Shown: positions 18,107 to 26,704, counted from the stretch's first letter. The stretch is DNA of 64,000 nucleotides from Kineococcus terrestris (GCF_041020765.1 NZ_JBEUEJ010000011.1), one strand, 5' to 3'. Notes: generated from the sequence alone by a model not told the origin. Made by a program: numbers and translations.

Positions 18107-20716
18107 GTGCTGCCAGGGGGGGAAGCCGTGGACCAGGACGTGCTCGACACCGCGGGAGGGCTCGCGGGACTGCCGCCGCTGACGGAGGAGCGCGCGCAGG
18201 GGGACCTCGTCCCCCGGATCGTGGAGGTGGCGCTCGCCCTCGTCGACGAGGTCGTCGCCGCCGACGCCGAGGACCGCATGACGGGCGGTGAGCTGCTCGG
18301 CCGGGCCGCGCAGGTGCGCGCCGCCGTGCTGGCGCGCCAGGAGCCCGGCCGGCCCGTGGCCGTGCTGCGCGGGCACGACGTCGGTGCCGTCGCCGCGATC
18401 GTCGGCGTCGTCGCGGCCGGCTGCCCCGTCGTCGTGCTGGACCCGACGACCCCCGCCCCGCGGCTGCGCCACTACGTGGAGGCCTCCGGGGCCGTGCTGT
18501 GCATCAGCGACGCCGAGCGCCGCGGCACCGCCGTCCAGCTGGCCGGCGAGGTCGTCGACCCGGACGCCGACGCGGCCGGGCGCCCCGACCCCGTCACCGC
18601 CGCCGACGCGCTGCTGGGCACGCCCGCGGGCCCGCACGACGCCGCCCTGATCGTCTACACCTCCGGCTCCACCGGCGCCCCCAAGGGCGTGGCGTGCGAC
18701 CACCGCTCGGTGCTGCACGACGCCTGGGTCAACTCCGTGGGCACCGGCTGCTACGGCCCGGGCAGCGTCGTGGTTCACCTGCTGCCCATGGCGTTCAGCG
18801 CCGGGGTCTGCATCACCCTGGCGTGCCTGCTGACCGGCGCGCGCCAGGAGCTGTTCGACCCGCGCCGCCGCTCGGTCGCCCAGCTGCCGGGGTGGATGCG
18901 CGAGGTCGGCGCCGACGTCCTGCTCGCCAGCCCGGCCATCCTGCGCGGCGTGCTCGCCGCGCTCGGCCCGCAGGGGCGCCTGGAGGGCCTGCGCTCGGTG
19001 ACGATGGCCGGCGAGACCGTCCACGGCGCCGAGCTGGCCGCCGTCCGGCGCGCCGTCGGCCCCGACTGCGTGCTGCGCAACCGGTACGGCTCCACCGAGA
19101 CGTGGCTGATGAGCGAGTACGCCCTGCGCGCCGACGACCCCGCCCCCGAGGGCGCCACGCCGGTCGGCTGGGCCGTGCCCGGCGCCCGCCTGCAGGTGCG
19201 CACCGAGGACGGGCAGCTGCTCGACGAGGGCACCGGCCGCGTGGTGCTGACCAGCCGCTGGCTGGGCGGCAGCTACTGGCAGGACCCCGAGCGCACCGCC
19301 GAGAGCTTCACCGACCACCCCGACGGCACCCGCTCCTACCTGACCAGCGACGTCGGGACCCTGGCCGCCGACGGGTGCCTGCGGCTGCTGGGGCGCACCG
19401 ACCACAGCGTCAAGGTGCGCGGCCTGCTCGTCGAGCCCGGTGAGATCGAGGCCCTGCTGTTCGCCCAGCCCGACGTGCGCGAGGCCGTCGTCGTCGGCCG
19501 TCCCTCGCCGCGCTCGGGCCGCACGGCCCTGGTGGCCTACGTCGTGCCCTCGGGCCCGCGCCCGCAGGCCTCGGCCGTGCGGGCGGTGGTGCGCGAGAAC
19601 CTGCCCTCGCACATGGTCCCCGAGCACGTGGTGTTCCTCGACGCCCTGCCGCGCACCGACCGCGGCAAGCTCGACCGCTCGGCGCTGCCCGAGCCCGCGG
19701 TGAGCACGGCCCCCTTCGAGGTGCCCCGCTCCAGCTGGGAGGAGATCGTCTTCGAGCACTTCTGCGCGGTGCTGGAGCTGGAGGAGATCAGCGTCCACGA
19801 CGACTTCTTCGAGCTGGGCGGCGACTCCCTGGCCGCGGAGGCCCTCGTCACGCGCATCGCCTCCCTGGAGGGCGACGCGGCGGCCGCGACCAGCACGGTC
19901 ACCACGGCGCTGCTGGCCGCCAACCCGACGGTGGCGACCTTCTCCGCGGCCGTGCGGCAGCGGGGCCGCGACGTGCGGCCCACGTTCGTGCCGCTGCGCC
20001 CGCAGGGCACCGGCACCCCGCTGTTCGTCGTCGCCGGCGCCGGCAGCGCCGCGCTGGCCCTGCGCACGCTCGCGCAGCGCATCGAGGCCGACGTGCCCGT
20101 GTTCGGGCTGCAGGCCAACGGCCTGGAGAACCGCGCCCTGCCCGACTGGTCGGTGCAGCGCATCGCCCGCCGGCACGTGGCCACCGTGCGGGCGCAGCAG
20201 CCGCACGGGCCGTACCGGATCGCCGGGCACTCCCTGGGCGGGCTGATCGCGCTGGAGATGTGCCACCAGCTGCGCGCGGCCGGCGAGGAGGTCGAGCTGC
20301 TCGCGGTCGTCGACTCCTTCCCGCCCGACCCCTCGCTGATGCCGCGCCCGGAGCGGGCGACGCTGTTCGCCAAGGCCAAGGAGGCGCTGTCGCTGGCCCT
20401 GACCGGGGTGGTCCCGCACCCCGGTCTCGGCCACTACGTGCGCTTCTTCCGGCAGGGCATGTTCATCCAGCAGCGCTACACCACGAAGCCCTACGACGGG
20501 CGCACGCTCGTGGTGGTCGCCGCCGACGACGAGGACGCGGCCGCCCGCCGCCAGTGGTCGCGGCACCTGACCGGCGAGGTGCGGCTCGTGGAGGTGCCGG
20601 GCGAGCACATGTCGATCCTGCGCGAGCCGCGCGTGGGCCGCGTGGCGCAGCTGGTCACCGAGGCCCTGCAGGACGCGCCGGCGCCCGAGTCCTCCGGGGC
20701 CCGGCGCACCCCCTGA
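18107..20716 (+). CDS. NRPS-like synthetase: adenylation-thiolation-thioesterase
   Basis: An 869-residue single-module enzyme without a condensation domain. The adenylation domain (about 40-535) has VYTSGSTGAPKGVACDH (A3), NRYGSTETW (A5), YLTSDVGTLAADG (A7), GRTDHSVKVRG (A8) and LPRTDRGKLDR with the A10 Lys. The thiolation domain has FFELGGDSLAAEAL near 570. The thioesterase (about 630-855) has GHSLGGLIALE with the catalytic Ser, VVDSFPP and PGEHMSIL with the His. At A4 the sequence reads AFSAGVC where amino-acid-activating domains have FDxS; the Asp that holds the alpha-amino group is Ser. A keto, hydroxy or aryl acid substrate is therefore likely. A hand-aligned code is S-A-C-L-T-A-R-L-M-K (approximate). 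Similar A-T-TE enzymes dimerise arylpyruvates (RalA, atromentin synthetases). GTG 18128 is an alternative start. The gene interrupts the conserved parA-scpA order. Confidence 0.88.
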   Translation: MLPGGEAVDQDVLDTAGGLAGLPPLTEERAQGDLVPRIVEVALALVDEVVAADAEDRMTGGELLGRAAQVRAAVLARQEPGRPVAVLRGHDVGAVAAIVGVVAAGCPVVVLDPTTPAPRLRHYVEASGAVLCISDAERRGTAVQLAGEVVDPDADAAGRPDPVTAADALLGTPAGPHDAALIVYTSGSTGAPKGVACDHRSVLHDAWVNSVGTGCYGPGSVVVHLLPMAFSAGVCITLACLLTGARQELFDPRRRSVAQLPGWMREVGADVLLASPAILRGVLAALGPQGRLEGLRSVTMAGETVHGAELAAVRRAVGPDCVLRNRYGSTETWLMSEYALRADDPAPEGATPVGWAVPGARLQVRTEDGQLLDEGTGRVVLTSRWLGGSYWQDPERTAESFTDHPDGTRSYLTSDVGTLAADGCLRLLGRTDHSVKVRGLLVEPGEIEALLFAQPDVREAVVVGRPSPRSGRTALVAYVVPSGPRPQASAVRAVVRENLPSHMVPEHVVFLDALPRTDRGKLDRSALPEPAVSTAPFEVPRSSWEEIVFEHFCAVLELEEISVHDDFFELGGDSLAAEALVTRIASLEGDAAAATSTVTTALLAANPTVATFSAAVRQRGRDVRPTFVPLRPQGTGTPLFVVAGAGSAALALRTLAQRIEADVPVFGLQANGLENRALPDWSVQRIARRHVATVRAQQPHGPYRIAGHSLGGLIALEMCHQLRAAGEEVELLAVVDSFPPDPSLMPRPERATLFAKAKEALSLALTGVVPHPGLGHYVRFFRQGMFIQQRYTTKPYDGRTLVVVAADDEDAAARRQWSRHLTGEVRLVEVPGEHMSILREPRVGRVAQLVTEALQDAPAPESSGARRTP

Positions 20717-20730
20717 CGCGCCGCTGACCG

Positions 20731-20759
20731 CGCGCCGCCCGGCCGGACCGGGCGGCGCG
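20731..20759 (+). terminator. Terminator hairpin after the synthetase gene
   Basis: Perfect 12-bp stem, CGCGCCGCCCGG (20731-20742) with CCGGGCGGCGCG (20748-20759), and a 5-nt CCGGA loop. It sits 14 nt past the stop and just before the scpA promoter box. No T-tract follows. Confidence 0.7.
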
Positions 20760-20765
20760 CGGCGC

Positions 20766-20771
20766 TACCGT
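20766..20771 (+). promoter_or_regulatory. Putative -10 box of scpA
   Basis: TACCGT is followed by 7 nt and GTG 20779. It contains part of the alternative GTG at 20770, which argues for the downstream codon as the true scpA start. Confidence 0.55.
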
Positions 20772-20778
20772 GGGCGCC

Positions 20779-21663
20779 GTGCCGGCCGCCCCCGCAGTCC
20801 CCGACGACAGCCCGGCCGGCCTGCGGGCGGCCCGCCCCGCCTTCCGGGTCCACCTCGACAACTTCGAGGGGCCCTTCGACCTGCTGCTGGGGCTGATCAC
20901 CAAGCACCAGCTCGACGTCACCGAGGTCGCCCTGTCGGCCGTCACCGACGAGTTCATCGCCCACCTGCGCGCGGCCACCGCCCGCGAGGAGGAGTTCGAC
21001 CTCGACGAGGCCAGCGAGTTCGTCCTCGTGGCCGCCACCCTGCTCGACCTCAAGGCCGCGCGGCTGCTGCCGGCCGCCGACGTGGAGGACCCCGAGGACC
21101 TCGCGCTGCTGGAGGCCCGGGACCTGCTGTTCGCGCGGCTGCTGCAGTACCGCGCCTACAAGCGCGTCGCCGAGCTGCTCGCCGAGCGCCACGCGCGCGC
21201 CTCGCGCAGCGTGCCGCGCGCGGTCGCGGTCGAACCGCGCTTCGAGCGCCTGCTGCCCGAGCTCGTCCTCACCGTCACCCCCGAGCAGCTGGCGGCCCTC
21301 GCGGCGCGCGTGCTGACGCCCCGCCCGGTGCCGCTGGTCGCGCTGGACCACCTGCACGCCAGCGCCGTCAGCGTGCGCGAGGAGGCCGGTGTCGTCGTCG
21401 CGCGGCTGCGCGCGCGGGGGGCCGCCACGTTCGCCGACCTGGTGGCCGACGCGGGCGACGGCGAGCACGGCGTCCTGGTGCGGGTCGCGCGGTTCCTGGC
21501 GGTGCTGGAGCTGTTCCGCGAGCGGCGGGTGCGCCTGGAGCAGGAGGAGGCCCTCGGGGTGCTGCTCGTGCGCTGGGACGCCGACGCGGTGGACGCGGGC
21601 GGTGCCGGTGACGGCGTGCCGGCCGGTGTGGACGAGTTCGACGGCGCCGGGCCGGACGCGTGA
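20779..21663 (+). CDS. scpA: Segregation and condensation protein ScpA
   Basis: A 294-residue kleisin that bridges SMC heads and binds ScpB in the bacterial condensin. The N-terminal block FRVHLDNFEGPFDLLLGLITKHQLDVTEVALS is diagnostic, followed by the acidic EEEFDLDEASEFVLVAATLLDLKAARLL segment. The C-terminal winged helix ends VRVARFLAVLELFRERRVRLEQEE, which contacts SMC. Start chosen at GTG 20779 because of the TACCGT box 7 nt upstream; GTG 20770 would add three residues. Overlaps scpB by 4 nt. Confidence 0.93.
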   Translation: MPAAPAVPDDSPAGLRAARPAFRVHLDNFEGPFDLLLGLITKHQLDVTEVALSAVTDEFIAHLRAATAREEEFDLDEASEFVLVAATLLDLKAARLLPAADVEDPEDLALLEARDLLFARLLQYRAYKRVAELLAERHARASRSVPRAVAVEPRFERLLPELVLTVTPEQLAALAARVLTPRPVPLVALDHLHASAVSVREEAGVVVARLRARGAATFADLVADAGDGEHGVLVRVARFLAVLELFRERRVRLEQEEALGVLLVRWDADAVDAGGAGDGVPAGVDEFDGAGPDA

Positions 21664-22490
21664 GCGAGGGGGAGGACGTGGCGCAGGACGTGGCGCAGGA
21701 CGTGGCCGACGACGTGCGGGACGTGGTGCGGGACGGTGGGGCCGACGACGAGGGCCGGCGCCTGCGGGCGTCGCTGGAGGCGGTGCTCATGGTCGCCGAC
21801 GAACCGGTGCGCGCGGAGTCGCTGGCGCGCGCGACGGGGGAGTCGGCCGACGAGGTCGACCTGCTGCTGCGCGAGCTGGCCGGCGAGTACGCCGAGCAGG
21901 GCCGCGGGTTCGAGCTGCGCGAGACGTCGACGGGCTGGCGGGTGTACTCGCGCCCGGAGCACGCCGAGGTCGTCGAGGCGTTCCTGCTGGACGGGCAGAC
22001 GGCGAAGCTGACGCAGGCGGCGCTGGAGACCCTCGCGATCGTCGCCTACCGCCAGCCGGTCAGCCGCTCGCGCGTGGCGGCCGTGCGCGGGGTCAGCGTC
22101 GACGGGGTGGTGCGCACGCTGCTCACGCGCGGCCTGGTCCGCGAGGTGGGGGTGGAGGCCACCTCGGGCGCCACCCTGTACGGCACCACGGAGGAGTTCC
22201 TGCAGCGGATGGGGCTGGACAGCCTCGACGACCTGCCCGCGCTCGCCCCGTTCCTGCCCGAGGAGGTCGGCCCGGAGGACCTGGACCCGCCGGAGGTCCT
22301 CGCCCCGCTCTCCGCCGAGCCCTCCGCCGAGCCCGCCGCCGAGCCCGCCGCCCCGCCGCCGGACGGGGAGGCCGCCGCGATGGGGGAGGATGGTGCCCCG
22401 GCCGGTGCCGCCGCGGCGCCGGGCGCCGGGGGCCCGCACCGCCCCGAGCACGCGGAGCGCTCCGAGCGCTCCGAGACCCCCACGTCCTGA
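21660..22490 (+). CDS. scpB: Segregation and condensation protein ScpB
   Basis: A 276-residue partner of ScpA with two winged-helix domains. Core motifs are SLEAVLMVADEPVRAESLARATG, RGFELRETSTGWRVYSRPEHAEVVE and TQAALETLAIVAYRQPVSRSRVAAVRGVSVDGVVRTLLTRGLV, which together identify ScpB. The first ~35 residues are an acidic Val-Asp repeat (VAQDVAQDVADDVRDVV) from a short DNA repeat, and the last ~70 are Pro/Ala/Glu-rich. Both extensions look disordered, and the core is the usual length. Confidence 0.93.
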   Translation: MSEGEDVAQDVAQDVADDVRDVVRDGGADDEGRRLRASLEAVLMVADEPVRAESLARATGESADEVDLLLRELAGEYAEQGRGFELRETSTGWRVYSRPEHAEVVEAFLLDGQTAKLTQAALETLAIVAYRQPVSRSRVAAVRGVSVDGVVRTLLTRGLVREVGVEATSGATLYGTTEEFLQRMGLDSLDDLPALAPFLPEEVGPEDLDPPEVLAPLSAEPSAEPAAEPAAPPPDGEAAAMGEDGAPAGAAAAPGAGGPHRPEHAERSERSETPTS

Positions 22491-22499
22491 GGAGCACCG

Positions 22500-23495
22500 A
22501 TGAGCCCGTCCGCGCCCCGAGGAGGCGGCGGCCCCCGCCGCTCCGGCGGCCGCGGCGCCGCGGGGGGCGGTCGCCCGTCCCGCGGGTCCGCCGCCCGCCC
22601 CGCCCGCAGCACCCCCGGCAAGAGCACCGGCGGCAAGAGCACCGGCGGCAAGCCGCCGCGCGAGCGCCGCGGCGCCGCCAAGCGGATGACCGACGAGATC
22701 GCGCCCGCCCCGCAGCCGCCCCGCCGCGGTCCGGGCGCGGCCGCGCCCCGCGGGGGGCAGGTGCACGACCCCGAGGGCGTGCGGCTGCAGAAGGTCCTGG
22801 CGATGGCCGGCGCCGGCTCGCGCCGCGCCTGCGAGGAGATGATCGCCGCCGGCCGCGTCACGGTGGACGGCGAGGTCGTCACCGAGCTCGGCGTGCGCAT
22901 CGACCCGCGCACGCAGGTCGTGCACGTGGACGGCCTGCGCTTCGCCGTGGACGACGACCTGGTCTACATCGCCGTGAACAAGCCCAAGGGCGTCGTGTCG
23001 ACGATGTACGACGAGCAGGGCCGCCTGAACCTCGCCGACATGGTCGGCCCGCGCGAGGAGCGCCTGTTCCACGTCGGCCGCCTCGACATGGACACCGAGG
23101 GCCTCATCCTGCTCACCAACGACGGGGCCCTGGCGCACCGCCTGCAGCACCCCTCCTACGGGGTGCCCAAGACGTACCTGGCGGAGGTGCGCGGGCCGGT
23201 CAAGCGCGACCTGGGCAAGGCGCTGCGCGAGGGCGTGGAGCTGGAGGACGGCCCCGTGGCCGTGGACTCCTTCCGGCTGGTGGACTCCAAGCCGGGCTAC
23301 GCGCTCGTCGAGGTCGTCCTGCACGAGGGCCGCAAGCACGTCGTGCGCCGACTGCTGGAGGCCGAGGGGTACCCGGTGCTGAAGCTGGTGCGCACGCAGC
23401 TGGGCCCGATCGTGCTGGGCGACCTGAAGCCCGGCAAGAACCGGCGGCTGACGCGCGGGGAGCTGCAGCAGCTGATGGCGGTCGCCGGGCTCTGA
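22500..23495 (+). CDS. rluB: 23S rRNA pseudouridine synthase, RluB type
   Basis: A 331-residue enzyme that isomerises a uridine of 23S rRNA. A ~85-residue Arg/Lys/Gly-rich leader containing KSTGGKSTGGK repeats precedes the S4 domain (VRLQKVLAMAGAGSRRACEEMIAAGRVTVDG). The synthase domain has the catalytic Asp in FHVGRLDMDTEGLILLTNDG near residue 195 and the KTYLAEV and LHEGRKHVVRRLLEA blocks. Equivalent to Rv1711. ATG start with a GAGGAG-type site just after the scpB stop. Confidence 0.92.
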   Translation: MSPSAPRGGGGPRRSGGRGAAGGGRPSRGSAARPARSTPGKSTGGKSTGGKPPRERRGAAKRMTDEIAPAPQPPRRGPGAAAPRGGQVHDPEGVRLQKVLAMAGAGSRRACEEMIAAGRVTVDGEVVTELGVRIDPRTQVVHVDGLRFAVDDDLVYIAVNKPKGVVSTMYDEQGRLNLADMVGPREERLFHVGRLDMDTEGLILLTNDGALAHRLQHPSYGVPKTYLAEVRGPVKRDLGKALREGVELEDGPVAVDSFRLVDSKPGYALVEVVLHEGRKHVVRRLLEAEGYPVLKLVRTQLGPIVLGDLKPGKNRRLTRGELQQLMAVAGL

Positions 23496-23507
23496 GCCCG
23501 GTGTCGG

Positions 23508-23513
23508 TACGGT
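23508..23513 (+). promoter_or_regulatory. Putative -10 box of aroH
   Basis: TACGGT, 6 nt ahead of the aroH GTG, lies in the 24-bp gap after rluB. A leaderless aroH-tyrA-(cmk) transcript could start here. Confidence 0.5.
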
Positions 23514-23519
23514 GAGCGC

Positions 23520-23882
23520 GTGGCGGTGCGGGCGGTCCGGGGTGCGGTGCAGGTGGACGTCGACGAGCGGGACGAGGTCCTGGCGGCGACGCGGGAGCTG
23601 GTCACCGAGGTGGTGCGGCTCAACGAGCTGGACCTCGAGGACTTCATCAGCGTGATCTTCACCTCGACCGCGGACCTGGTCTCGGAGTTCCCGGCCGTGG
23701 CGGCGCGCGAGCTGGGGATGGGCGACGTGCCGCTGATGTGCGCGCGGGAGCTGGAGATCGAGGGCTCCATGCCGCGGGTCATCCGCCTCATGGCGCACGT
23801 GGAGACGCCGCGCACGCGCGCGCAGGTGCGCCACGTGTACCTGCGCGGCGCGGTGGCCCTGCGCCGGGACATCGCCCAGTGA
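23520..23882 (+). CDS. aroH: Chorismate mutase, AroH type
   Basis: A 120-residue monofunctional enzyme converting chorismate to prephenate, the first step toward Tyr and Phe. It belongs to the small alpha/beta-barrel trimer class rather than the all-helical AroQ class. Visible family signatures are VRAVRGAVQVDVDERDEVLAA with the early Arg, FISVIFTSTADLVSEFPAVAAR, VPLMCARELEIEGSMPRVIRLMAH with the active-site Cys/Glu, and HVYLRGAVALRRD with the C-terminal Tyr/Arg. It is 7 nt upstream of tyrA, whose product uses prephenate, so the pair supplies tyrosine. Confidence 0.93.
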   Translation: MAVRAVRGAVQVDVDERDEVLAATRELVTEVVRLNELDLEDFISVIFTSTADLVSEFPAVAARELGMGDVPLMCARELEIEGSMPRVIRLMAHVETPRTRAQVRHVYLRGAVALRRDIAQ

Positions 23883-23889
23883 CCGCCCC

Positions 23890-25002
23890 GTGACGCTCGA
23901 CGCGTCCGCGCCGGCGGGCACCAGCGGCACCGTGCGCGTCGTCGGCTCGGGGCTGCTGGGCGCCTCGGCGGGGCTGGCGCTGCGCGCGCGCGGCGTCGAC
24001 GTCGTGCTGGAGGACACCTCTCCGACGGCGGCGGCCCTGGCGCGCGACATGGGCGCCGGGCGGCTGGCCTCCCCGGACGACGACCCGGCCGTGGTGCTCG
24101 TGGCCGCCCCGCCCGACGTGGTCGCCGGGGTGGTGGCCGACGAGCTGGCCGCGCACCCGCGGGCGGTGGTCACCGACGTCGCCAGCGTCAAGGGTGGGCT
24201 GCTGACCGAGCTGCGCGCCCGCGGCGCTGACCTGACCCGCTACGTGGGCGGGCACCCGATGGCCGGGCGGGAGCGCTCGGGCGCCGTGGCCGCCCGCTCG
24301 GACCTGTTCGCCGGGCGGCCGTGGGTGGTCGCCGCCGGCCCCGAGGCCGCCCCGGAGGCGGTCACCGTGGTGCGCCGGCTGGCCACCGACTGCGGCGGGG
24401 TGCCCGTGGACATGCCCGCCGACGAGCACGACGAGGCGGTGGCGGTCGTCTCGCACGCCCCGCAGGTGGCGGCCAGCCTGGTGGCCGCGCGGCTGCGCGA
24501 CGCCCCCGAGCGCGCCGTCGGGCTGGCCGGGCAGGGCCTGCGGGACGTCACCCGCATCGCCGGCAGCGACCCCGTCCTGTGGGCGCAGATCCTCGCCGCC
24601 AACGCCGGCCCGGTGGCCACCGTGCTGGAGCAGGTGCGCGACGACCTGGAGGAGGTCGTGGCGGCGCTGCGCTCGCTGGAGGTGGACCCGGCCGCGGCGG
24701 GCGCGCGCGGGCGGCTGGCGCGGGCCGTGGCCGAGGGCCGCGCCGGGCGCGAGCGCATCCCCGGCAAGCACGGCAGCGCACCCGTCGTCTACGCCACCGT
24801 CGTCGTCGTGGTGCCCGACCGCCCGGGGGAGCTGGCCCGGCTGCTGGCCGACGTCGGCTCGGCCGGGGTGAACCTGGAGGACCTGCGGCTGGAGCACTCC
24901 GAGGGGCAGCCGGTCGCCCTGGCCTCCGTGGACGTCGTCCCGGCCGCCGCCGAGCCGCTGGAGGCGGCGCTGCGCGAGCGCGGCTGGACCGTGCCCCGCT
25001 GA
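23890..25002 (+). CDS. tyrA: Prephenate dehydrogenase
   Basis: A 370-residue NAD(P)-dependent enzyme that oxidises and decarboxylates prephenate. The Rossmann loop VRVVGSGLLGASAGLALRARG is at residues ~13-32, followed by VVTDVASVKGGLL and YVGGHPMAGRERSG, where the His is catalytic. A helical dimerisation domain follows. The C-terminal ~75 residues (VVYATVVVVVPDRPGELARLLADVGSAGVNLEDLRLEHS) form an ACT domain, which suggests amino-acid feedback, probably by Tyr. The stop codon lies inside a 13-bp tandem repeat. Confidence 0.93.
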   Translation: MTLDASAPAGTSGTVRVVGSGLLGASAGLALRARGVDVVLEDTSPTAAALARDMGAGRLASPDDDPAVVLVAAPPDVVAGVVADELAAHPRAVVTDVASVKGGLLTELRARGADLTRYVGGHPMAGRERSGAVAARSDLFAGRPWVVAAGPEAAPEAVTVVRRLATDCGGVPVDMPADEHDEAVAVVSHAPQVAASLVAARLRDAPERAVGLAGQGLRDVTRIAGSDPVLWAQILAANAGPVATVLEQVRDDLEEVVAALRSLEVDPAAAGARGRLARAVAEGRAGRERIPGKHGSAPVVYATVVVVVPDRPGELARLLADVGSAGVNLEDLRLEHSEGQPVALASVDVVPAAAEPLEAALRERGWTVPR

Positions 25003-25053
25003 CGTGCCCCGCTGACGTGCCCCGCTGACGTCCCCGCTGACGTCCCCGCTGAC
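24991..25053 (+). repeat. 13/12-bp tandem repeat across the tyrA stop
   Basis: Three copies of GTGCCCCGCTGAC followed by two of GTCCCCGCTGAC. The first copy encodes the last residues and the stop of tyrA; the others fill the gap before cmk. Each copy carries a TGA, so repeat expansion leaves the tyrA C-terminus unchanged. Confidence 0.85.
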
Positions 25054-25111
25054 GTCCCGGTCGGCGTGCCCGCCGGGCCACCGCCGGGACGGCGGCGTCC
25101 CCGCCGTCGTC

Positions 25112-25117
25112 TAACCT
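25112..25117 (+). promoter_or_regulatory. Putative -10 box of cmk
   Basis: TAACCT is followed by 7 nt and the cmk GTG, giving a leaderless arrangement and an internal promoter for cmk-plsC-der. Confidence 0.55.
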
Positions 25118-25124
25118 CGAGCCC

Positions 25125-25934
25125 GTGCCCACCCCCCGCGACACCCCTCCCACCGCGCGCGCGGACGCCCCCGGCGGCGCGGCCCCCGCACCCGTTGCGC
25201 CCGTGGTCGTGGCCGTCGACGGCCCCTCGGGCTCGGGCAAGTCCAGCGTCAGCCGCGCCGCGGCCCGCGCGCTCGGCGTGGCGTTCCTGGACACCGGCGC
25301 GATGTACCGGGCGGTGACGTGGTCCGCGCTGCGCGCCGGGGTCGACCTGGCCGACGCCGACGCCGTCGCCGCGCACGTGCGCGCGGTGGCGCTGCGGATG
25401 GGCACCGACCCGGCGGCGCCGGGCGTGGCCGTCGTCGCCGCCGACGGCACCGAGGAGGACGTCAGCGCCGCCGTCCGCACGCCCGAGGTGACGGCCGCGG
25501 TCAGCGCGGTCGCCGCGGTGCCGGCCGTGCGCGCGGACCTGGTGCTGCGCCAGCGCGCGCTCGTGGAGGCCGCCTGCGCCGCCCCGGCGCCGGGCGCGCG
25601 CGCCGGGGTGGTGGCCGAGGGCCGCGACATCACCACCGTGGTGGCGCCCGAGGCCGACGTGCGGGTGCTGCTGACCGCCGACGAGTCGGTGCGCCTGGCC
25701 CGCCGGGCCCGGCAGGACGTCGGCAGCGCGGACAGCGCCGCCCTGGAGACCGTGCGGCGCGCCGTCGTCGAGCGCGACGCGGTCGACGCGCGCACGACGG
25801 CGTTCACGACGGCCGCCGACGGGGTCACCACGCTGGACTCCACCCACCTGGACTTCGAGGGCACCGTCGCGGCCCTGCTGCAGCTGGTCGCCGAGCGCAC
25901 GGGCCTGCGCCCGGCGGCGGGCGCGGCCCGGTGA
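25125..25934 (+). CDS. cmk: Cytidylate kinase
   Basis: A 269-residue kinase that phosphorylates CMP/dCMP. After a ~25-residue Pro/Ala leader, the P-loop VVAVDGPSGSGKSSVSRAAARALG appears at ~26-49 and FLDTGAMYRAVTWSAL at ~52. Nucleotide-binding segments GVVAEGRDITTVVAPEADVRVLLTAD and RLARRARQD follow. The family norm is ~225 residues; the excess is the leader plus a short insert near 160 (APAPGARAG). Gene order cmk-der matches Rv1712-Rv1713, with plsC inserted. Confidence 0.94.
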   Translation: MPTPRDTPPTARADAPGGAAPAPVAPVVVAVDGPSGSGKSSVSRAAARALGVAFLDTGAMYRAVTWSALRAGVDLADADAVAAHVRAVALRMGTDPAAPGVAVVAADGTEEDVSAAVRTPEVTAAVSAVAAVPAVRADLVLRQRALVEAACAAPAPGARAGVVAEGRDITTVVAPEADVRVLLTADESVRLARRARQDVGSADSAALETVRRAVVERDAVDARTTAFTTAADGVTTLDSTHLDFEGTVAALLQLVAERTGLRPAAGAAR

Positions 25935-26704
25935 GCGCCCCGGGCACCCGGGACGGCTCCGCCGCGGCGGGGTTCGTCCCCCGCGAGCCGCAGGCGTGGA
26001 CGCGCTGGATCGGCACGGCCTTGGCGCGCGGCGTGTGGGCCGGGAAGGTCCACGGCGCGCAGAACGTCCCGGCCACCGGGCCGGTGCTGTTCGCCGCCAA
26101 CCACGCCTCGATCGTCGACGGGCCGCTGCTGTACGGGGTGGCGCCGCGTCCGGCGCACTTCCTCGTCAAGCAGGAGGTCTTCCGGCCCGACCAGTCGCTG
26201 CCCGGCCGCGTCGTCGGCTGGGCGCTGCTGCGCGCGGGGCAGATCCCCATCGACCGCACCCGCGGGGACCGCGAGGCCCTGCAGGCGGTGCTGCAGGTGC
26301 TGGCCGACGGCGGGGCCGCCGGCGTCTTCCCCGAGGGCACGCGCGGGCGCGGCGACGCCGCCTCCGTGCGCTCGGGCATCGCGTGGATCGCGCTGAAGTC
26401 CGGGGCGCCCGTCGTGCCGGTGGCGTGCCTGGGCGCCCACCGGCCGGGGCAGCGCAGCGGTCTGCCGCCGCTGCGCCGCCGGCTGCACTTCTGCTTCGGC
26501 GAGCCGTTCCGCGTGGAGCAGGAACCCGGCGTCCCGGGGCGCGTGGCGCTCGCCCGGGCCGTCGACCAGGTGCGCGAGGAGCTGTCCGCGCACGTGCTGG
26601 AGTCAGTGCGGCGCACAGGGGTGCAGCTGCCCGAGGAGGTGGACGCCGACGAGCTGGGGCTCGGCGACATGGCGTCCGACGACGTGCCGGGAGGCCGACC
26701 GTGA
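25931..26704 (+). CDS. 1-acyl-glycerol-3-phosphate acyltransferase (PlsC family)
   Basis: A 257-residue peripheral membrane acyltransferase for phosphatidic acid synthesis. Motif I is NHASIVDG (His-x4-Asp) at about residue 57, motif II is in the segment IPIDRTRGD, and motif III is VFPEGTRGRGDA at about 137. Motif IV-like Pro-rich VVPVACLG follows. No clear transmembrane helix is seen beyond the hydrophobic WIGTALARGVWAG stretch. The gene overlaps both cmk and der by 4 nt, an arrangement frequent in actinobacteria. Confidence 0.9.
   Translation: MSAPGTRDGSAAAGFVPREPQAWTRWIGTALARGVWAGKVHGAQNVPATGPVLFAANHASIVDGPLLYGVAPRPAHFLVKQEVFRPDQSLPGRVVGWALLRAGQIPIDRTRGDREALQAVLQVLADGGAAGVFPEGTRGRGDAASVRSGIAWIALKSGAPVVPVACLGAHRPGQRSGLPPLRRRLHFCFGEPFRVEQEPGVPGRVALARAVDQVREELSAHVLESVRRTGVQLPEEVDADELGLGDMASDDVPGGRP

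Noticed and set aside
20770..20778. GTG 20770 as the scpA start.
   Set aside because: It overlaps the TACCGT box that fits as the -10 element for a leaderless start at GTG 20779.
25003..25124. A small gene between tyrA and cmk.
   Set aside because: The gap is mainly the 13/12-bp repeat, each unit of which carries a TGA, followed by the cmk -10 box.
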